Assembly (NCBI GenBank): GCA_009746045.1
Contig: RPFO01002102.1
Location: 153,501 to 217,500 of the forward strand
DNA from: Mesostigma viride
Taxonomy: Eukaryota > Streptophyta > Mesostigmatophyceae > Mesostigmatales > Mesostigmataceae
Direction: 5' to 3'
DNA length: 64,000 nucleotides
The notes beneath the pieces were generated by a model, which saw only the letters and a list, made by a program, of their open reading frames with translations, ran no database searches and had not been told where the DNA came from. The translations under genes and the position numbers were made by a program. Positions 23,380 through 34,738 of the stretch are shown piece after piece (positions within the stretch are counted from its first letter, which is position 1; the number at the start of each line of letters is the position of its first letter).

Positions 23380-23550
23380 AAGCGATCGCAGCAATGGTTC
23401 TCACCACTAGACACTCCCGGCCAGTGAAGCTCGAAAAACACGCCCTGATCAAGCAAGCTGTTTCCGGCCCCACTGTACAGGTCATCTTACAGTCGCTCTT
23501 TGCGTAAGCCAGCCATAATTTCAAGGAACAAGGCTACACATTTGCATACG
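23380..23550 (-). repeat. Inverted repeat partner 2 inside T2
   Basis: Reverse-complement partner of 22480-22680. The minus frame reads LAYAKSDCKMTCTVGPETA. Confidence 0.6.
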
Positions 23551-23639
23551 CTTTTCTTGGTTATCGGTGTGCCTTTGTTTGAATGCAGGGGGGTCGCTGT
23601 GCCGACACAACGCGTTCAACGTGCTGGGCATCAAATGAG

Positions 23640-23935
23640 GGATCTGGGCGACCACCAGTGCGCGACTAGTGTCGCCACTTCTTTCCGGACCTGAGGGCGA
23701 GGCTGCAGCCGGAGCTGCAGACGTACTGTCAGGGCTTAGCGCAGCCGCCAGGCTGCGTTGCGTCGAGGAGCGTTTGCTCGTCATATATTGCGCAATAGCT
23801 TCGGAAAAGTATATCAGCGTGTGCGTCTTAGAAAGACGAAGTGATTGTGATATTCACAGCCGAATTGGGTGCCCGAACGTGAAAGTTATGAGCTCCGCTG
23901 TCAGCCATGGCTACCTCGTGGCTCGTGGCTTGGAT
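23640..23935 (-). pseudogene. Family-B LINE 5' UTR and ORF1 N-terminus fragment
   Basis: The minus strand gives the start MTSKRSSTQRSLAAALS and then SGDTSRALVVAQ, as in the ORF1-only LINEs (2760 and 42358). It is preceded by their 5' UTR with the CGTCTT-AGA-AAGACG hairpin (23824-23838). The body and 3' end are missing. Confidence 0.75.
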
Positions 23936-24029
23936 GGTACATTGGCTATATTGTATGATAACCCTATATTTTTCACATTCCATCTCTACCATGCTCACCG
24001 CTTGCAATGTGATGCGTTTGTATCAAGTG

Positions 24030-24359
24030 TGTGAATCTCCTCGTTCTCAGTCCTTGTGGTTTTTTCTGCTTTCTCAGTTCTTGTGGTTTTCTCAGTTGCG
24101 GCGTTAGACTTGTTTGAGAAAATTGAGAATGATTCTCAATTCTTCTCAGCACTTCTCAGGCCATTTCTCAGGTTTCGTGAAAATTTTCTCAAAAACTGAG
24201 ACCAATCTGAGAATTTTCTCAGTTCTTCTCAATCGTCCTGAGAAAAACTGAGATTTTTCTCAGTTCTTCTCAATTTGCTGAGAAAATTCTCAGAAAAACG
24301 CCCAAATTGAGAAAAACTGAGAAAAAAGTGAGAAATTTCTCAACCCCCTCTTCCTAGTG
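24030..24359. repeat. CTCAG/CTGAG subterminal repeats, T2 right end
   Basis: Mixed-orientation TTCTCAGTT and CTGAGAAA units up to the CTTCCTAGTG terminus. Confidence 0.75.
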
Positions 24360-24533
24360 TACCCATCCCACCGCATGCACCGCGTCAAGCAATATTTCCA
24401 CTTCCGCTGCTGCTGGGCACCGGGCTACTGCCTACATTTCTTCAATCGCTCCATCGCCTCCTCCATGGTGCCTCGCTCCCTGCGGCCCCTCCGCCACGCC
24501 GGATATCCATGGCAATCAAGCCTACCGGCTACA

Positions 24534-25925
24534 GTTGCACAAGCTACTGCTTATACTTTTTATGCGGAAACCTTTTAGCTAAGCCTTAACGCATATTCTT
24601 ACATCCTGCGCAGGATGTAAGAATATGCGTTAACCTTAGCGAAAAGGTTTCCGCACAAAAAGTATAAGCAGTAGCTTGTACAACTTAGAATCGGCGCGGC
24701 GCGGAAGTCACGGGTTCGAAACCTCGTGGGGACAGTGCCGAGTAGGGATTATTTGGGAGGATCCGCCGGGGCGCCGGTCGGACCTAATTAATCGCCTAGC
24801 AAGGTAGATATCGGACCTTCCCGGGATTAACATCGAATCAGTAATTCGATGCGGAAGTAAACCACACAGGATGTAAGAATATGCGGAAACCTTTTAGCTA
24901 AGGTTAACGCATATTCTTACATCCTGCGCAGGATGTAAGAATATGCGTTAACCTTAGCTAAAAGGTTTCCGCATAAAAAGTATAAGCAGTAGCTTGTGCA
25001 ACTTAGAACCGGCGCGGCGCGGAAGTCATGGGTTCGAAACCTCGTGGGGCCAGTGCCGAGTAGGGATTATTTGGGAGGATCCGCCGGGGCACCGGTCGGA
25101 CCTAATTAATCGCCTAGCGAGGTAGATATCGGACCTTCCCGGGATTAATATCGAATCAGTAATTCGATGCGGAAGTAAACCCTAGTTAGGGAGCCGCTTA
25201 ATATTCCGCCCCAACGCGCAAAGGTTTTAAGTTGCACAAGCTACTGCTTATACTTTTTATGCGGAAACCTTTTCGCTAAGGTTAACGCATATTCTTACAT
25301 CCTGCGCAGGATGTAAGAATATGCGTTAACCTTAGCGAAAAGGTTTCCGCACAAAAAGTATAAGCAGTAGCTTGTACAACTTAGAACCGGCGCGGCGCGG
25401 AAGTCACGGGTTCGAAACCTCGTGGGGACAGTGCCGAGTAGGGATTATTTGGGAGGATCCGCCGGGGCACCGGTCGGACCTAATTAATCGCCTAGCGAGG
25501 TAGATATCGGACCTTCCCGGGATTAACATCGAATCAGTAATTCGATGCGGAAGTAAACCACACAGGATGTAAGAATATGCGGAAACCTTTTAGCTAAGGT
25601 TAACGCATATTCTTACATCCTGCGCAGGATGTAAGAATATGCGTTAACCTTAGCGAAAAGGTTTCCGCACAAAAAGTATAAGCAGTAGCTTGTACAACTT
25701 AGAACCGGCGCGGCGCGGAAGTCACGGGTTCGAAACCTCGTGGGGACAGTGCCGAGTAGGGATTATTTGGGAGGATCCGCCGGGGCACCGGTCGGACCTA
25801 ATTAATCGCCTAGCGAGGTAGATATCGGACCTTCCCGGGATTAACATCGAATCAGTAATTCGATGCGGAAGTAAACCACACAGGATGTAAGAATATGCAC
25901 TAGCTTGTACAACTGCTACCACCAT
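24534..25925. repeat. Array of long palindromes alternating with a pol III-like unit
   Basis: Four palindromes are centred on CCTGCG/CAGG-like dyads at about 24609, 24927, 25305 and 25623. The first and third reach ~75 bp per arm (GTTGCACAAGCTACTGC... mirrored by GCAGTAGCTTGTACAAC). Each is followed by a unit with GGGTTCGAAACCTCG (B-box/T-arm-like) and the small hairpin CATCGAAT-CAGTA-ATTCGATG. Spacing is 318, 378 and 318 bp, so a two-palindrome dimer of ~697 bp has been duplicated (24534 and 25231 starts). No protein is encoded. Confidence 0.8.
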
Positions 25926-27699
25926 ACCGGCCACGAGCCCTTGTTGCTGCACCATTAACGAAGTGTGCGGCCCCGAATTAAGTGAAGTACACGGCAGGAC
26001 TGGGAACCACCTGAAATTATATCGGGGTCTCCAGTGGACTTGGCGTCACATCTTGCTAACGTTGTCACTGTCGGCAGTTGTCAACTTTGCTGTTGGTTGT
26101 TGCATGCTGAGGGTTGCAGATGTTCTAGGAACAGCTGGTCCAATGTTGCTATGCATGCAGTTACTCTTGCCATTACGTGTGTCCGTGTGCCTCCAACCAT
26201 CCCGCCACAATGCCAGCACCCTCCACCCCGCTAACTCCCACTCGCCCCACTCCCCTGCCTGTTCCATACCCGCCCCACCCACAAATATACGTCACAGACA
26301 TCCACATGCCGTTATCCATCCCCACCTGACTACGGACTACTCTCGCCCCCACGCTGAGGTCCCCCACAACACTGTAACACCGCCCTCCTCCCCCAAACCA
26401 TCCGATGACCCACCCGACCATCCACCTTGAGTCCCCCCAAACCAACCTATCTGACTATACCACCCTTCCATATTACATACACCACCTTCCACACCAACAT
26501 AACAAACCACCTACTAAACAAACCTACCGCCCCACAACGAGGTTCCCCTACACCACTGCACCCCGCCCACCCCGCCCCCCGCTGCCCCAACATACGATGA
26601 CTCCACCCCACCATCCACGTGAAGCATAGCCATCCACCCCGGCCTCCGGGGCAACCAATCAGCTGTCCACTCAACCATAACTGACACTGCTGCACCGACC
26701 ACCGGCAAGCCCGCCTACGTACCATACCCAAGCCACCCACGCAACCCAAGCATCCCCAACCCTCACACGAACCTGTGACCTACGCACGAGCTACCTACAA
26801 CTGCGACTCACAACTACTACATAATCAACCCATAACAATGTCCCCCATGACCCCCGCCAAAGGGGGGGGGTCCCCCCAATAGTCCAACACACACACACAC
26901 ACACACACACACTCTACAATACCCAGGACCACGAGTACCCACCCAATTCACCTCCCACAACGGTATCACCCACGAGTCCAGTGCCCCACCCATGTCCACA
27001 GCGACACCCCGGAGACTTCACCACGCCCACCGACTGCACGCACGCACACCTAGCTGCACACTCTCACGCACCCACTCACGCACGCACGCCTGCACACAGC
27101 CATCAACCCATCCGCCAAGGCACGCCTGCACAAACGCACTCATGCACAACTGCACGCACTCGCCCACGCACCCACACCTAGCTGCACGCCTGCACGCAGT
27201 CACGCAATGCATGGCAGCATGCCCGCCTTCTATATCATTCTTGGAATATCATGTTGCATATGGCATTATTATCATGTTTGTAAATTTAACTCCTTGCTTT
27301 CTGTATGCTTTCTTTCTTTGGGGGATGACTTGATGCAGATCGTGGAGCATACAAGCTCGACGAGAAGACGTACACATCAATATTGAGTGAAACCACCGTT
27401 GCTGGGCTCTGGCATGCCAGCTGTTATATGGCCATGAGCCATCAGCTAGCAATCCAGAAATAGGATGAGAGCAGTTTTGAGTCGATGTTTTATATTTTGA
27501 TGGTATTGAAACGATGAGTCACAGAATGCCACAATGAAACATAAGTTCATTACTATCAAACAGCGTGATGCCATGAATGCCACGCCTAATACCACAAGAT
27601 GTGCTAATAACGTATTTAATTCATTAATGAATTGTTGGATTTATTGCATGATGGTGTTATGCTTGTTAGAATACACATTTAATTCTGGCAATGGCATGC
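25926..27699. other. C/A-rich low-complexity DNA without genes
   Basis: From about 26200 to 27220 the plus strand is strongly C- and A-rich (CCCACC, CACACGC-type). It includes an (AC)n run at 26887-26912. The rest is AT-richer and unassigned. Confidence 0.6.
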
Positions 27700-28043
27700 C
27701 TGAGAAAATGCCCTGAGATTTTAAGCGCCTGAGAAAATGCCCTGAGATTTTCAGCCTGAGAAAATGCCCTGAGATTTTCAGCCTGAGAAAAAAAAATCTC
27801 AGTGTCCACGTAAAATCTCAGTTTCCAAGTTTAGCCCTGAGATTTCCTGAGAAAAAGCCAATTTTCTCAGGCCAATCTCAGGAAATCTCAGGTCACTTTC
27901 TCAGGAAATCTCAGGAAATCTCAGGAAAATCTCAGGAAATCTCAGGAAATCTCAGGAACATCTCAGGAAATCTCAGGAAATCTCAGTTTTTTTCTCAGGA
28001 AATCTCAGGAAATCTCAGTTTTCTCAGTAGCCAGTTCCTAGTG
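27700..28043. repeat. CTGAG/CTCAG subterminal repeats, T1 right end
   Basis: CCTGAGAAAATGCCCTGAGATT repeats, then AATCTCAGGAAATCTCAGG repeats, up to the AGTTCCTAGTG terminus. Confidence 0.75.
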
Positions 28044-28792
28044 TGGCGAGGTGTGTGTGACCAAAGCATCTGGACTATGTGGAAAGCGGGTGTTGGCAGT
28101 GACCAAATCGCATGTCGTAAGCAAATCAGCAAAAAGTTCAGTGTTGACATTGGAGACCGTACGGAATTGGGGGCGTGCTGACATCCGCCAGTACCCCGCG
28201 GTGGTAGCGTGGCGTTGGCGTCCAGCAGCAGAGCAAGGTAGTAGTTGCGACCAGGGATGCCGTTCGCCAGGTTCTCCAGCGCTGCAAAGAAGTCCTTGCG
28301 GTCTTGTTCTGGGTGGCCGGAGTGGGGTGCGTAGTAGTAGAACCGCCAGCCGTCGATGTCTTCAGCAACAAGGGCAGTTGATCCGCCGCGGGCCGATGAA
28401 GTGCGCCTGTGTTCTTGGATTCCCAGGGTGGCCGGATATTATTGTCGATGCAGAAACCAATAAGATTGGAGACTCGATGGCACTGACAGTCGTCACTGCG
28501 CAGGCAGTGACAGCGGTCAGCGTCGGGCTGCATGGAGCGTGCGGGCGTTGAAGGTGGCGATGACCAAGGGCGCGCGTTGACCGAAAAGGGGGGTGCAGGC
28601 GGGGGTGGGGGCGGAGATGGAGCAGGGTGGTGATGGGGTACGTGGGGGTGGAGGTGGTGGGGTAGGGGGGGCGGGTTGGGGACTTATGCTTTCAATCACC
28701 GTTTCGTCGCCTTCTTCCTGCCAACGCGTCGAGGCGACGCCGACGGTTGGCTCGCGATCGGGTGGCCAGGTAGAATGAGTCTGCGTCTGCAC
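28044..28792 (-). pseudogene. LINE-A ORF2: endonuclease N-terminal part (broken)
   Basis: The minus strand starts MQTQTHSTWPP, is proline-rich, then shows the APE-endonuclease start LVIATFNARTL. It continues in other frames with IGFCIDNNI, then YYYAPHSGHPEQDRKDFF and LLLDANATLPP, and ends LVTHTSP at the T1 border. LINE D has the same order (LALATFNTRTL, GVGYAPHSG, LLDANATLP, DLVTFRG). Relative to D, the GVQEH-to-GGVGLL portion is missing or disrupted, so this nuclease was damaged apart from T1. Its C-terminal half is at 6037-6198. Confidence 0.75.
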
Positions 28793-28978
28793 GCATAAGA
28801 AATGCGTGCAGTCTGAGGAGGTTTCGGAGGCGGCCGCGCGAGGCGGGGCGAACCTGGCTCACTGCCGACCCGTTGCTCTCTCTCCAACAGCCCGAGGGCT
28901 GCGAAGGCAAAGGGGCGGGAAGGGGAGTTAGGCAGATCCCACTGCTAGAGCCCCGAAGCCGCGGGGCCGCGAGCGTCG

Positions 28979-30027
28979 TCATTGATAGGATCGAGAGAAG
29001 GGTTCGCAGCGCGGGCTCCGGCTCAGGTGCAAAGCGAACGAATTTATTAGGGGGACGGCCAAGCCTGGCAGCCATACCTGAGCTGAAGTTGCCCCGCGGC
29101 GGATCCCCACACGTGCTGGGGAGCAGGTGACCGTCGATGCCGGTGGCGATGGCGGTGACGGCGGGGGCCGAGCAGGGGGCTGGGGCGCTGGCACGGCGGT
29201 ATCCATGGGGGTCGCCGTCGATGGAGGAAGGTCCTGGCCGTTAATGCGGACGATGAAGACGCCATTAAAGAGGCGGGCATAGATGCTGCACCGTAGTTGC
29301 GGGTTGGCCTGCTTGGCTGCCCGAGCCTCGTGGACCTCCGGCCGGTTCAAAGCGGCAGCCCGGGCCTCAAGCTGCTCCGGGGTATAGTAATCGTCGATGC
29401 TCAGTTGGGTATCGTGGAGGTTCCGGCGGGCCTTCTGCACCTGCAGTTTGTCCTCTTTGCGGTGGAATTCCACCAAGACAGGGGCGGTGGGGCCGCCGAG
29501 CCGTCGTGCCGACGGTGCCGTTTTGATGACGACGCTTTGGGCCACGCCGAGCTTCCCCAGGAAGGGGTCGGGCGACCCCGGCCGGAGGTAGGTGCCCAGG
29601 CGTGCATCGTTGACGTTCGAGGGGACGCCACGTACCACAATATACTGCATGAGCGAATGGGTTCGTGCATAGCATCCCTTGTGCTGGCCTTGACGGCTGT
29701 TTTGATTTCGTTGATGAGCTCCGTAGGGTTCTGAAGCGTGGCGGCATAGGTGGTCTTGGCAGGAGTTATGGAGGCGGCAAGTTGTTGCTGGAGCTGGTGG
29801 AGGAGCTGCTGCTGCTGCTGCAGCCCTGCTGCAATGTGGGTGATGGCGGAGTGGATGGAGGTGTCGGCGTGTGAGGAATGGGCGTGGTGGGTGGCGAGGT
29901 CAGTGGTTGTGGACCTAGGGTTGAGGGCAGCGTAAGTGAGGAGGGGAGGCCGGAGGCGATCGAAGCAGGTATTGCATGGCGACTTGCTTGGCGGTGATGT
30001 TGATGGCGGCCGCAACAGTGGGGTCGG
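28979..30027 (-). pseudogene. LINE-A ORF1, middle and C-terminal part
   Basis: The minus frame from the R1 border reads PTVAAAINITAKQVAMQYL, then a Q-rich coiled-coil-like run, ATLQNPTELINEIKTAVKAS, an RRM-like start (MQYIVVRGVPSNVNDARLG) and the C-terminal domain (LQVQKARRNLHDTQLSIDDYY). It matches the layout of the D and B ORF1 proteins. A frameshift near 29650 separates the two halves. The N-terminal part is at 38485-38958, displaced by R1. Joining across R1 keeps the frame (...LGAD/PTVAAA...). Confidence 0.75.
30023..30027. repeat. R1 target-site duplication, left copy (GTCGG)
   Basis: The same 5 bp follow the 3' LTR at 38480-38484. Confidence 0.85.
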
Positions 30028-30681
30028 TGTTGCGTGCCGGCCCTTTAGCACGGACGCAACAATGGAATAAATTATGTACGTTGTCATAGTCCGTAGGACT
30101 TTGGGACTTATTTCGGGACTTAATTTGGGAATCGTCCCTTAGTCAGGACTTTTGTATGGAACTATGATAGTTTGTGTGATTCGGGCCAGTTATTTTGGGC
30201 CTAGGCTGTTGTATGCGATCTTCTAGGGGCCGGTGCAGTCGCGCCGCGCTGCGTACTTTATAGCTGGTTGAGATATTGTACTCATGCGTGGATTCTGTAG
30301 GTGAGGGTCGATGTCGACCCGAGATTTTGTGTGGACTGCATGCTTAGGAAGGTCGGCGCCATGTCGGCGCCCTTTGCCAGCTTGGTGGCGGACCTAGGTG
30401 AAATTGGTCCGAGGACGAGAGTCTCGTCCTCTTGGTTTGATGAATGATAAGTGCGATGACGCCTACACATTAAACCTGGGGCAACTATCCACTTGTAATT
30501 GGTCTTGCTAGCCATTATAAGTGTGTATCAATTAGCTTGGCGTCAAGCCGCGATGCCAGATATCTCACGACCCCAGTCGTGAAGCGCAATCTGCATTAGG
30601 CTACCTTGATTATTCCTAATTCCGGCATGGAGGATCTTTCGCTACGTCACTCAGGCTAGGGACCTGGGTTGGCACGTAACA
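30028..30681 (+). repeat. R1 5' LTR
   Basis: 654 bp, TG...CA. Contains TATA-like ACTTTATAGC (about 30250) and CATTATAAGTG (about 30514); the U3/R/U5 borders are not resolved. Confidence 0.9.
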
Positions 30682-30696
30682 CTGGTTATCGGAGGC
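30682..30696 (+). promoter_or_regulatory. R1 primer-binding-like site
   Basis: CTGGTTATCGGAGGC directly follows the LTR and is identical in the older copy at 261-275. It resembles the initiator-Met PBS (TGGTATCAGAGC) with mismatches; the tRNA partner is inferred. Confidence 0.6.
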
Positions 30697-30715
30697 AAAA
30701 TGTGCTGGAGAGGTT

Positions 30716-30738
30716 AGCTAACTCTCGCGGAGAGAGCT
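30716..30738 (+). promoter_or_regulatory. Leader hairpin of R1
   Basis: AGCT-AA-CTCTC-GCG-GAGAG-AGCT folds into a stem-loop and is base-for-base conserved at 297-319. It could be a packaging or dimerisation signal. Confidence 0.55.
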
Positions 30739-31476
30739 AGTGTAGCCAGTTAGGATAGCAAGGCGGTGCTTAGTGTAGATAGAGGTTCCGGTATTCAACG
30801 ATTGCTGACTGGTTGGCGGCAGCCCGTAAAGGGATTCAACGACGACTTCGGCAGCAAGCGGCAGTCCGGGATACTCGGCGGGGCTAGTAATAGCCCTGTG
30901 GTGAGGTGCCATAGGCAGTAGCGGCCATTACCCCTGTTTTCAACGACTTCTAGTGGTGGTAGAGCTCCGGCTCCCAGGTGGTAGAGCTCCGGCTCCCAAC
31001 GACACTCGACGGCGTCCAGCCCAGGGGTTTTCATCGACATTGGTTATGGTACGTCCCCTAGTTTAGTGCTCTTTACTTAAACGCTTGCTTTCTTCCCGGG
31101 ACTGCACGCGTAGAGGGGGTTTATGTTTAATGTTGTGCTCTCTATAGGCGTTTTCATGTTGTTTGAGAGATGTGGGGGCCGCGGAGGCACCCATCGTTGT
31201 GTGACCTGCAACGGGTCTTGGGGTAGGTACCGTCGGGCTGTGGCCGATTATGTTTGACGGTGCTTACCTCTGTGAGCCCCGCGGAGGGGACCAGTGTACT
31301 GTGCCCTTGTTCGCGTAGAGCTTGGGCGTGTGTTGTGTTAGAGTCCGTCCTCCTCCCTCGTTGCGTTTATCACTGCACTTAGAGGTATCCTTGGGAATCC
31401 CTTTTCCTTTCTGTCTTGCAAGCTTCTGCCAGCCCTTTTCTTCTTCTCGCCAGCGTATGATAGACTACTACGCAAT

Positions 31477-31835
31477 ATGTCCTTGAAAGGGAAGCGAAGG
31501 ATAAATAAGGGTGGACAGTCTGGATTTCCCTACTATGCAGTAGCCCATGACGGGGGTGAGGGTAGACCAGCCATATTTTATAGTTGGAAGACGTGTGAAG
31601 AGTATATCAAAGATAAGATAATGTCTAGGGTTCTAATGCTAGATGGAAGGGGTTTGATAACATCATAGATGCAGATAGGTTTGTTAGGGAGCATATGCCA
31701 TTGCCAGAGGGTCTGCACACCACTCGTGAATGCTCTAAGCCACCCACGCACAGCAAGGGAGACAGCAGTCAGGAGGTGGGGACCGCAGTTACAGTTACCT
31801 TCTCCCAGCTGACCATTGGCTCTAGCAGACAATAG
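31477..31835 (+). pseudogene. RNase H1 hybrid-binding-domain-like ORF in the R1 leader (frameshifted)
   Basis: ATG at 31477 opens MSLKGKRRINKGGQSGF, then PYYAVAHDGGEGRPAIFYSWKTCEEYI. The pattern YYAVA...G..P.IF.SW..C is the signature of the RNase H1 N-terminal hybrid-binding domain (viroplasmin-like fold). The frame stops after RGLITS at 31668. One base earlier in phase, the reading continues FDNIIDADRFVREHMPLPE to a stop at 31833-31835, supplying the domain's final helix. A single missing G in a G run (31650-31653) would explain the break. It lies upstream of gag on the same strand. Loss by mutation is likelier than programmed frameshifting, but both are open. Confidence 0.55.
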
Positions 31836-31895
31836 AGGGGATTACTACTAGGGAATAGTACTAGGTCCTATATATATAGATATATAGTACGTGGT

Positions 31896-31897
31896 TG

Positions 31898-31932
<35 letters not shown>
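31896..31932. repeat. (CT)n run upstream of gag
   Basis: CTCTCTCT run ending about 45 bp before the gag start. Confidence 0.8.
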
Positions 31933-31936
<4 letters not shown>

Positions 31937-31977
31937 GGGAGGTGTTGCCTGCAGTGTAAGGTATCGGTACGAGCATC

Positions 31978-32298
31978 ATGCCACGAAGACGGAGAGAACC
32001 TGTCAACAGAGAGATAGAACAGGTAGACAACCACGAGCAAGGTATAGAGGTGGTAGAGGTACCACCGCACGTCCAAGTAGGGACAGGTATAGGTGAGGTC
32101 ATGGAGAGACCTGCGGAAGGCTCCCCACGATCTAGAGACCAGGGCCGCAGAGATTCATCAGATGATGACAGTCCAGACTCCAGGGTGGAACAAGGGGGGG
32201 ACGGGCGCAGCCAGGAGATGCTCCAGCAGGGTTTCCAGCAGCAGCAACGGCAGCAGCAGCAACAGCAGCCGCAGGGTTCCCAGCAGCAGCAGCAGCGG

Positions 32299-32360
<62 letters not shown>

Positions 32361-34008
32361 GCGGCAGCAGCAGCAGCAACGACAGCAGCAGCAGCACCCG
32401 CAGCAGCAGCAGCAACTACCGCAGCAGCAACAACCCCAGACGAGGTCACAGCGGCTGCCACGGTACCCTGAGCAGCCCGGGTACGAGAATGAAGACACGC
32501 TGCACTACAGTTATCGGCAGCCAGTCACGGAGCGACCATCGCATCCCTGGGCAGGGCGGGGTCGCCCCCTGGGACCGCCGCCGGCCCCAGCACCTCGGGG
32601 CAGACGTAGAGTGTCTTTCGGCAGCACTTCCCTGTTACCCACGGTGTTGTGGAACTCGGATGATGACGGGGAGGAAACCGGGGCAGATGGCGAGTTCGAT
32701 GATTTGGAGGGGGCCGTGGCGGATATTGAGGGACCAGGGGCGCAGGGCCCGTCCTTTGGAGCTCATAGGCCCCGGGTTCGGCTAGGGGATGACAGAATCG
32801 CTACCGCACACGACGAGGAGACTCAGACACCCGTCCAGCGACCCGCCCCCCAGCCGCCGCGTCCTAGGACACATGACAGCAGCATCGTCCACTCGCCTGC
32901 GGTCGTCATCAACCTGAATTTCAGCAGGGTGGCCTTGGATGACCCGGGGTACGAACACCCATCGTCTGTACAGGTGCGGCGAACGCATGGCACGCCGGCC
33001 AGCTCCGGATCTCTCCCCCGGTCGCAGCCCCCAGCCTTCGGCTCCATTGCCTATCGTGAGGTCGGTGGACCCAAGCCTAATACGGTGAAGGCCCCACCGA
33101 TGCCTACCTTCAAGAATGTTCCCAAGCTGCACGCGGACATGAAACCGCGGGAGATTGACGAATGGGGGCGCATGTGGCAACAGCAGTATACCGTCTGGTG
33201 TAACCACCACAGTTGGGAACTGGCCACCTGCGATCTCATCCCGCATGTTGTCAACACCTGCATGGACCCCTCGGTGGTGAGCATCCTAAATTGTGAGAGC
33301 ATCGCATCCCAATCGTACCCGCAAACCGTGGAGGAGCTGATGGACCGGGTGCGCTGCAAGCTGGTGCCCCCAGATGTTGTAATCCACGAGCGACTCGCAT
33401 TCGGCAAGCTGCGCCAGGGAGCCACTCCGTACCGCGAGTTCCTATCCAAGTTTGAGTCCAGCGCCGCCTACCTGACAGACATGACCTGGTACGAGTACAA
33501 GATCCGGTTCATTGAGGCCCTCAGTCCCGAGCTGCAGGATGAGGTACTGAAGCACTACGCTGAGGTCCCCTGGGATGAGTGGGATATCCTGAAAATCCAG
33601 CGGTATCTTCTGCAGGTGGCCGACGTCGTGGCTCGCGGGCGCGCACCATCGGTGCGTCGTTTCTTCCGATCAGGTCCCCCGCACGACGGCGAGGGGAACG
33701 ATGACTCCCCTGATGACCTGGAGGACGGGAACGCTGACCATGGCCTCAACGCCATCGACGCGAGTAAAGCCCGTTGCTTCATGTGCTTTGAGGTGGGTCA
33801 CCTCAGGCGCGACTGCCCCAAACTCCGTAGCAGGCACGCTGGACGTGGCACGCGGGAGACCGAGCCCAGGTTTTCAGGCCCGGCGTTCGGCAGTCGCCCG
33901 GACTCCTCCGGCCCAAGGGACAAGCCCCGCAACGCGGACGAGCGGGCGCCAGCAGGCCCGGCAGTTCACGACTCAGCACCAACAGCCGCGGCCGCCAGCG
34001 ATTCATGA
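31978..34008 (+). CDS. gag: Gag polyprotein of R1
   Basis: 676 codons, intact. The N-terminal ~70 residues are charged. Residues ~85-150 are a glutamine-rich tract encoded by CAG/CAA repeats, followed by a proline/acidic region. From ~375, a retrotransposon capsid-like domain starts (PPMPTFKNVPKLHADMKPRE) and includes FLSKFESSAAYLTDMTWYEY and FIEALSPELQDEVLKHY. At ~595 there is a CCHC zinc knuckle, CFMCFEVGHLRRDC, for RNA binding. The C-terminus is basic and proline-rich. The layout is that of Ty3-like gag proteins that form virus-like particles. ATG at 31978 is the first in frame. No pol frame follows or overlaps, so particles would need pol from another element. Confidence 0.88.
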
Positions 34009-34632
34009 GTTCTACCAAGGGCGTGCTGCGCGCGGTCATTGAGATCGAGGCTCACTGGCTAGCCTCCGGACAACGTGCGACCTTTGAGTCACCAGCAGTG
34101 GCCGGTTACGAGTTTGCCGCTGGAAGAATACTATAATATATATATTATTATATTAGTATATTTAACTAATAATTATATTTTTATAATATGTTCAGTCCGG
34201 TGCGCTTTTCCAGCCCTAGTGGCTGGCCACCTTAGCCATTATGAGAATGCCACCTGTGTAGGGCAAGGGGGGGTGTCTGTTTTGCGCCGGCGAGTGGTTT
34301 GGTTTCCCGATGGTTCCTTTTGGTGCCCTGACAGCGAGTATAGGGCACATAGCATTACACACGAGCGCCCGGCGGTCCAGCTTCCTTGACTCCTTGGCAG
34401 TAATAGGACGATCGCGTGGACGCGTCGTCCCCGGGGGAATGGGAGGGGTCGCACAGCGTATGAAACCAGATGGCTACTAATAATACCATATACTTCTTTA
34501 CTATTCCTACCTTTTATATACTAAGTACTTGTACTGGTCCACTACTCTTCTTAATTATATCTAGCTCCTGTATGATCGGCACGGTTCGGCTTTGGATCGA
34601 GCCGGCCATCTAGGTAGGAATCCACCGCAGGC

Positions 34633-34738
34633 GCGCGTGGATCCGACGACCCTTCTACTGCCATGCCAGGGATCGATGCGCAGCCGCGCGTGGATCCGAC
34701 GACCCTTCTACTGCCATGCCAGGGATCGATGCGCCAGC
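34633..34738. repeat. 53-bp tandem duplication
   Basis: GCGCGTGGATCCGACGACCC... occurs at 34633 and 34686, two near-identical units. Confidence 0.85.

Larger units (their letters stand above)
20670..24359. mobile_element. T2: CACTA-like element nested in T1
   Basis: The left end is CACTAGGAAGTCAGG; the right end, read inward, is CACTAGGAAGAGGGG. They share a 10-bp inverted terminus, and the flanks are TA (20668-20669 and 24360-24361). Both ends (20676-20960, 24030-24359) are filled with CTGAGAA-like subterminal repeats related to T1. The interior has a 245-bp tandem array, an inverted repeat pair and a LINE ORF1/5'-UTR fragment. No transposase is visible, so it appears non-autonomous. Confidence 0.7.

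Noticed and set aside
21291-25925. CRISPR-like arrays
   Set aside because: The repeats are 245-bp tandem units or long palindromes without unique spacers, in eukaryotic transposon DNA; no cas genes.
32093-32785. Ser-rich, Ala-rich, Leu-rich and Cys-rich frames over 32132-32498
   Set aside because: Alternative frames of the CAG/CAA tract in gag, whose own frame is open for 676 codons.
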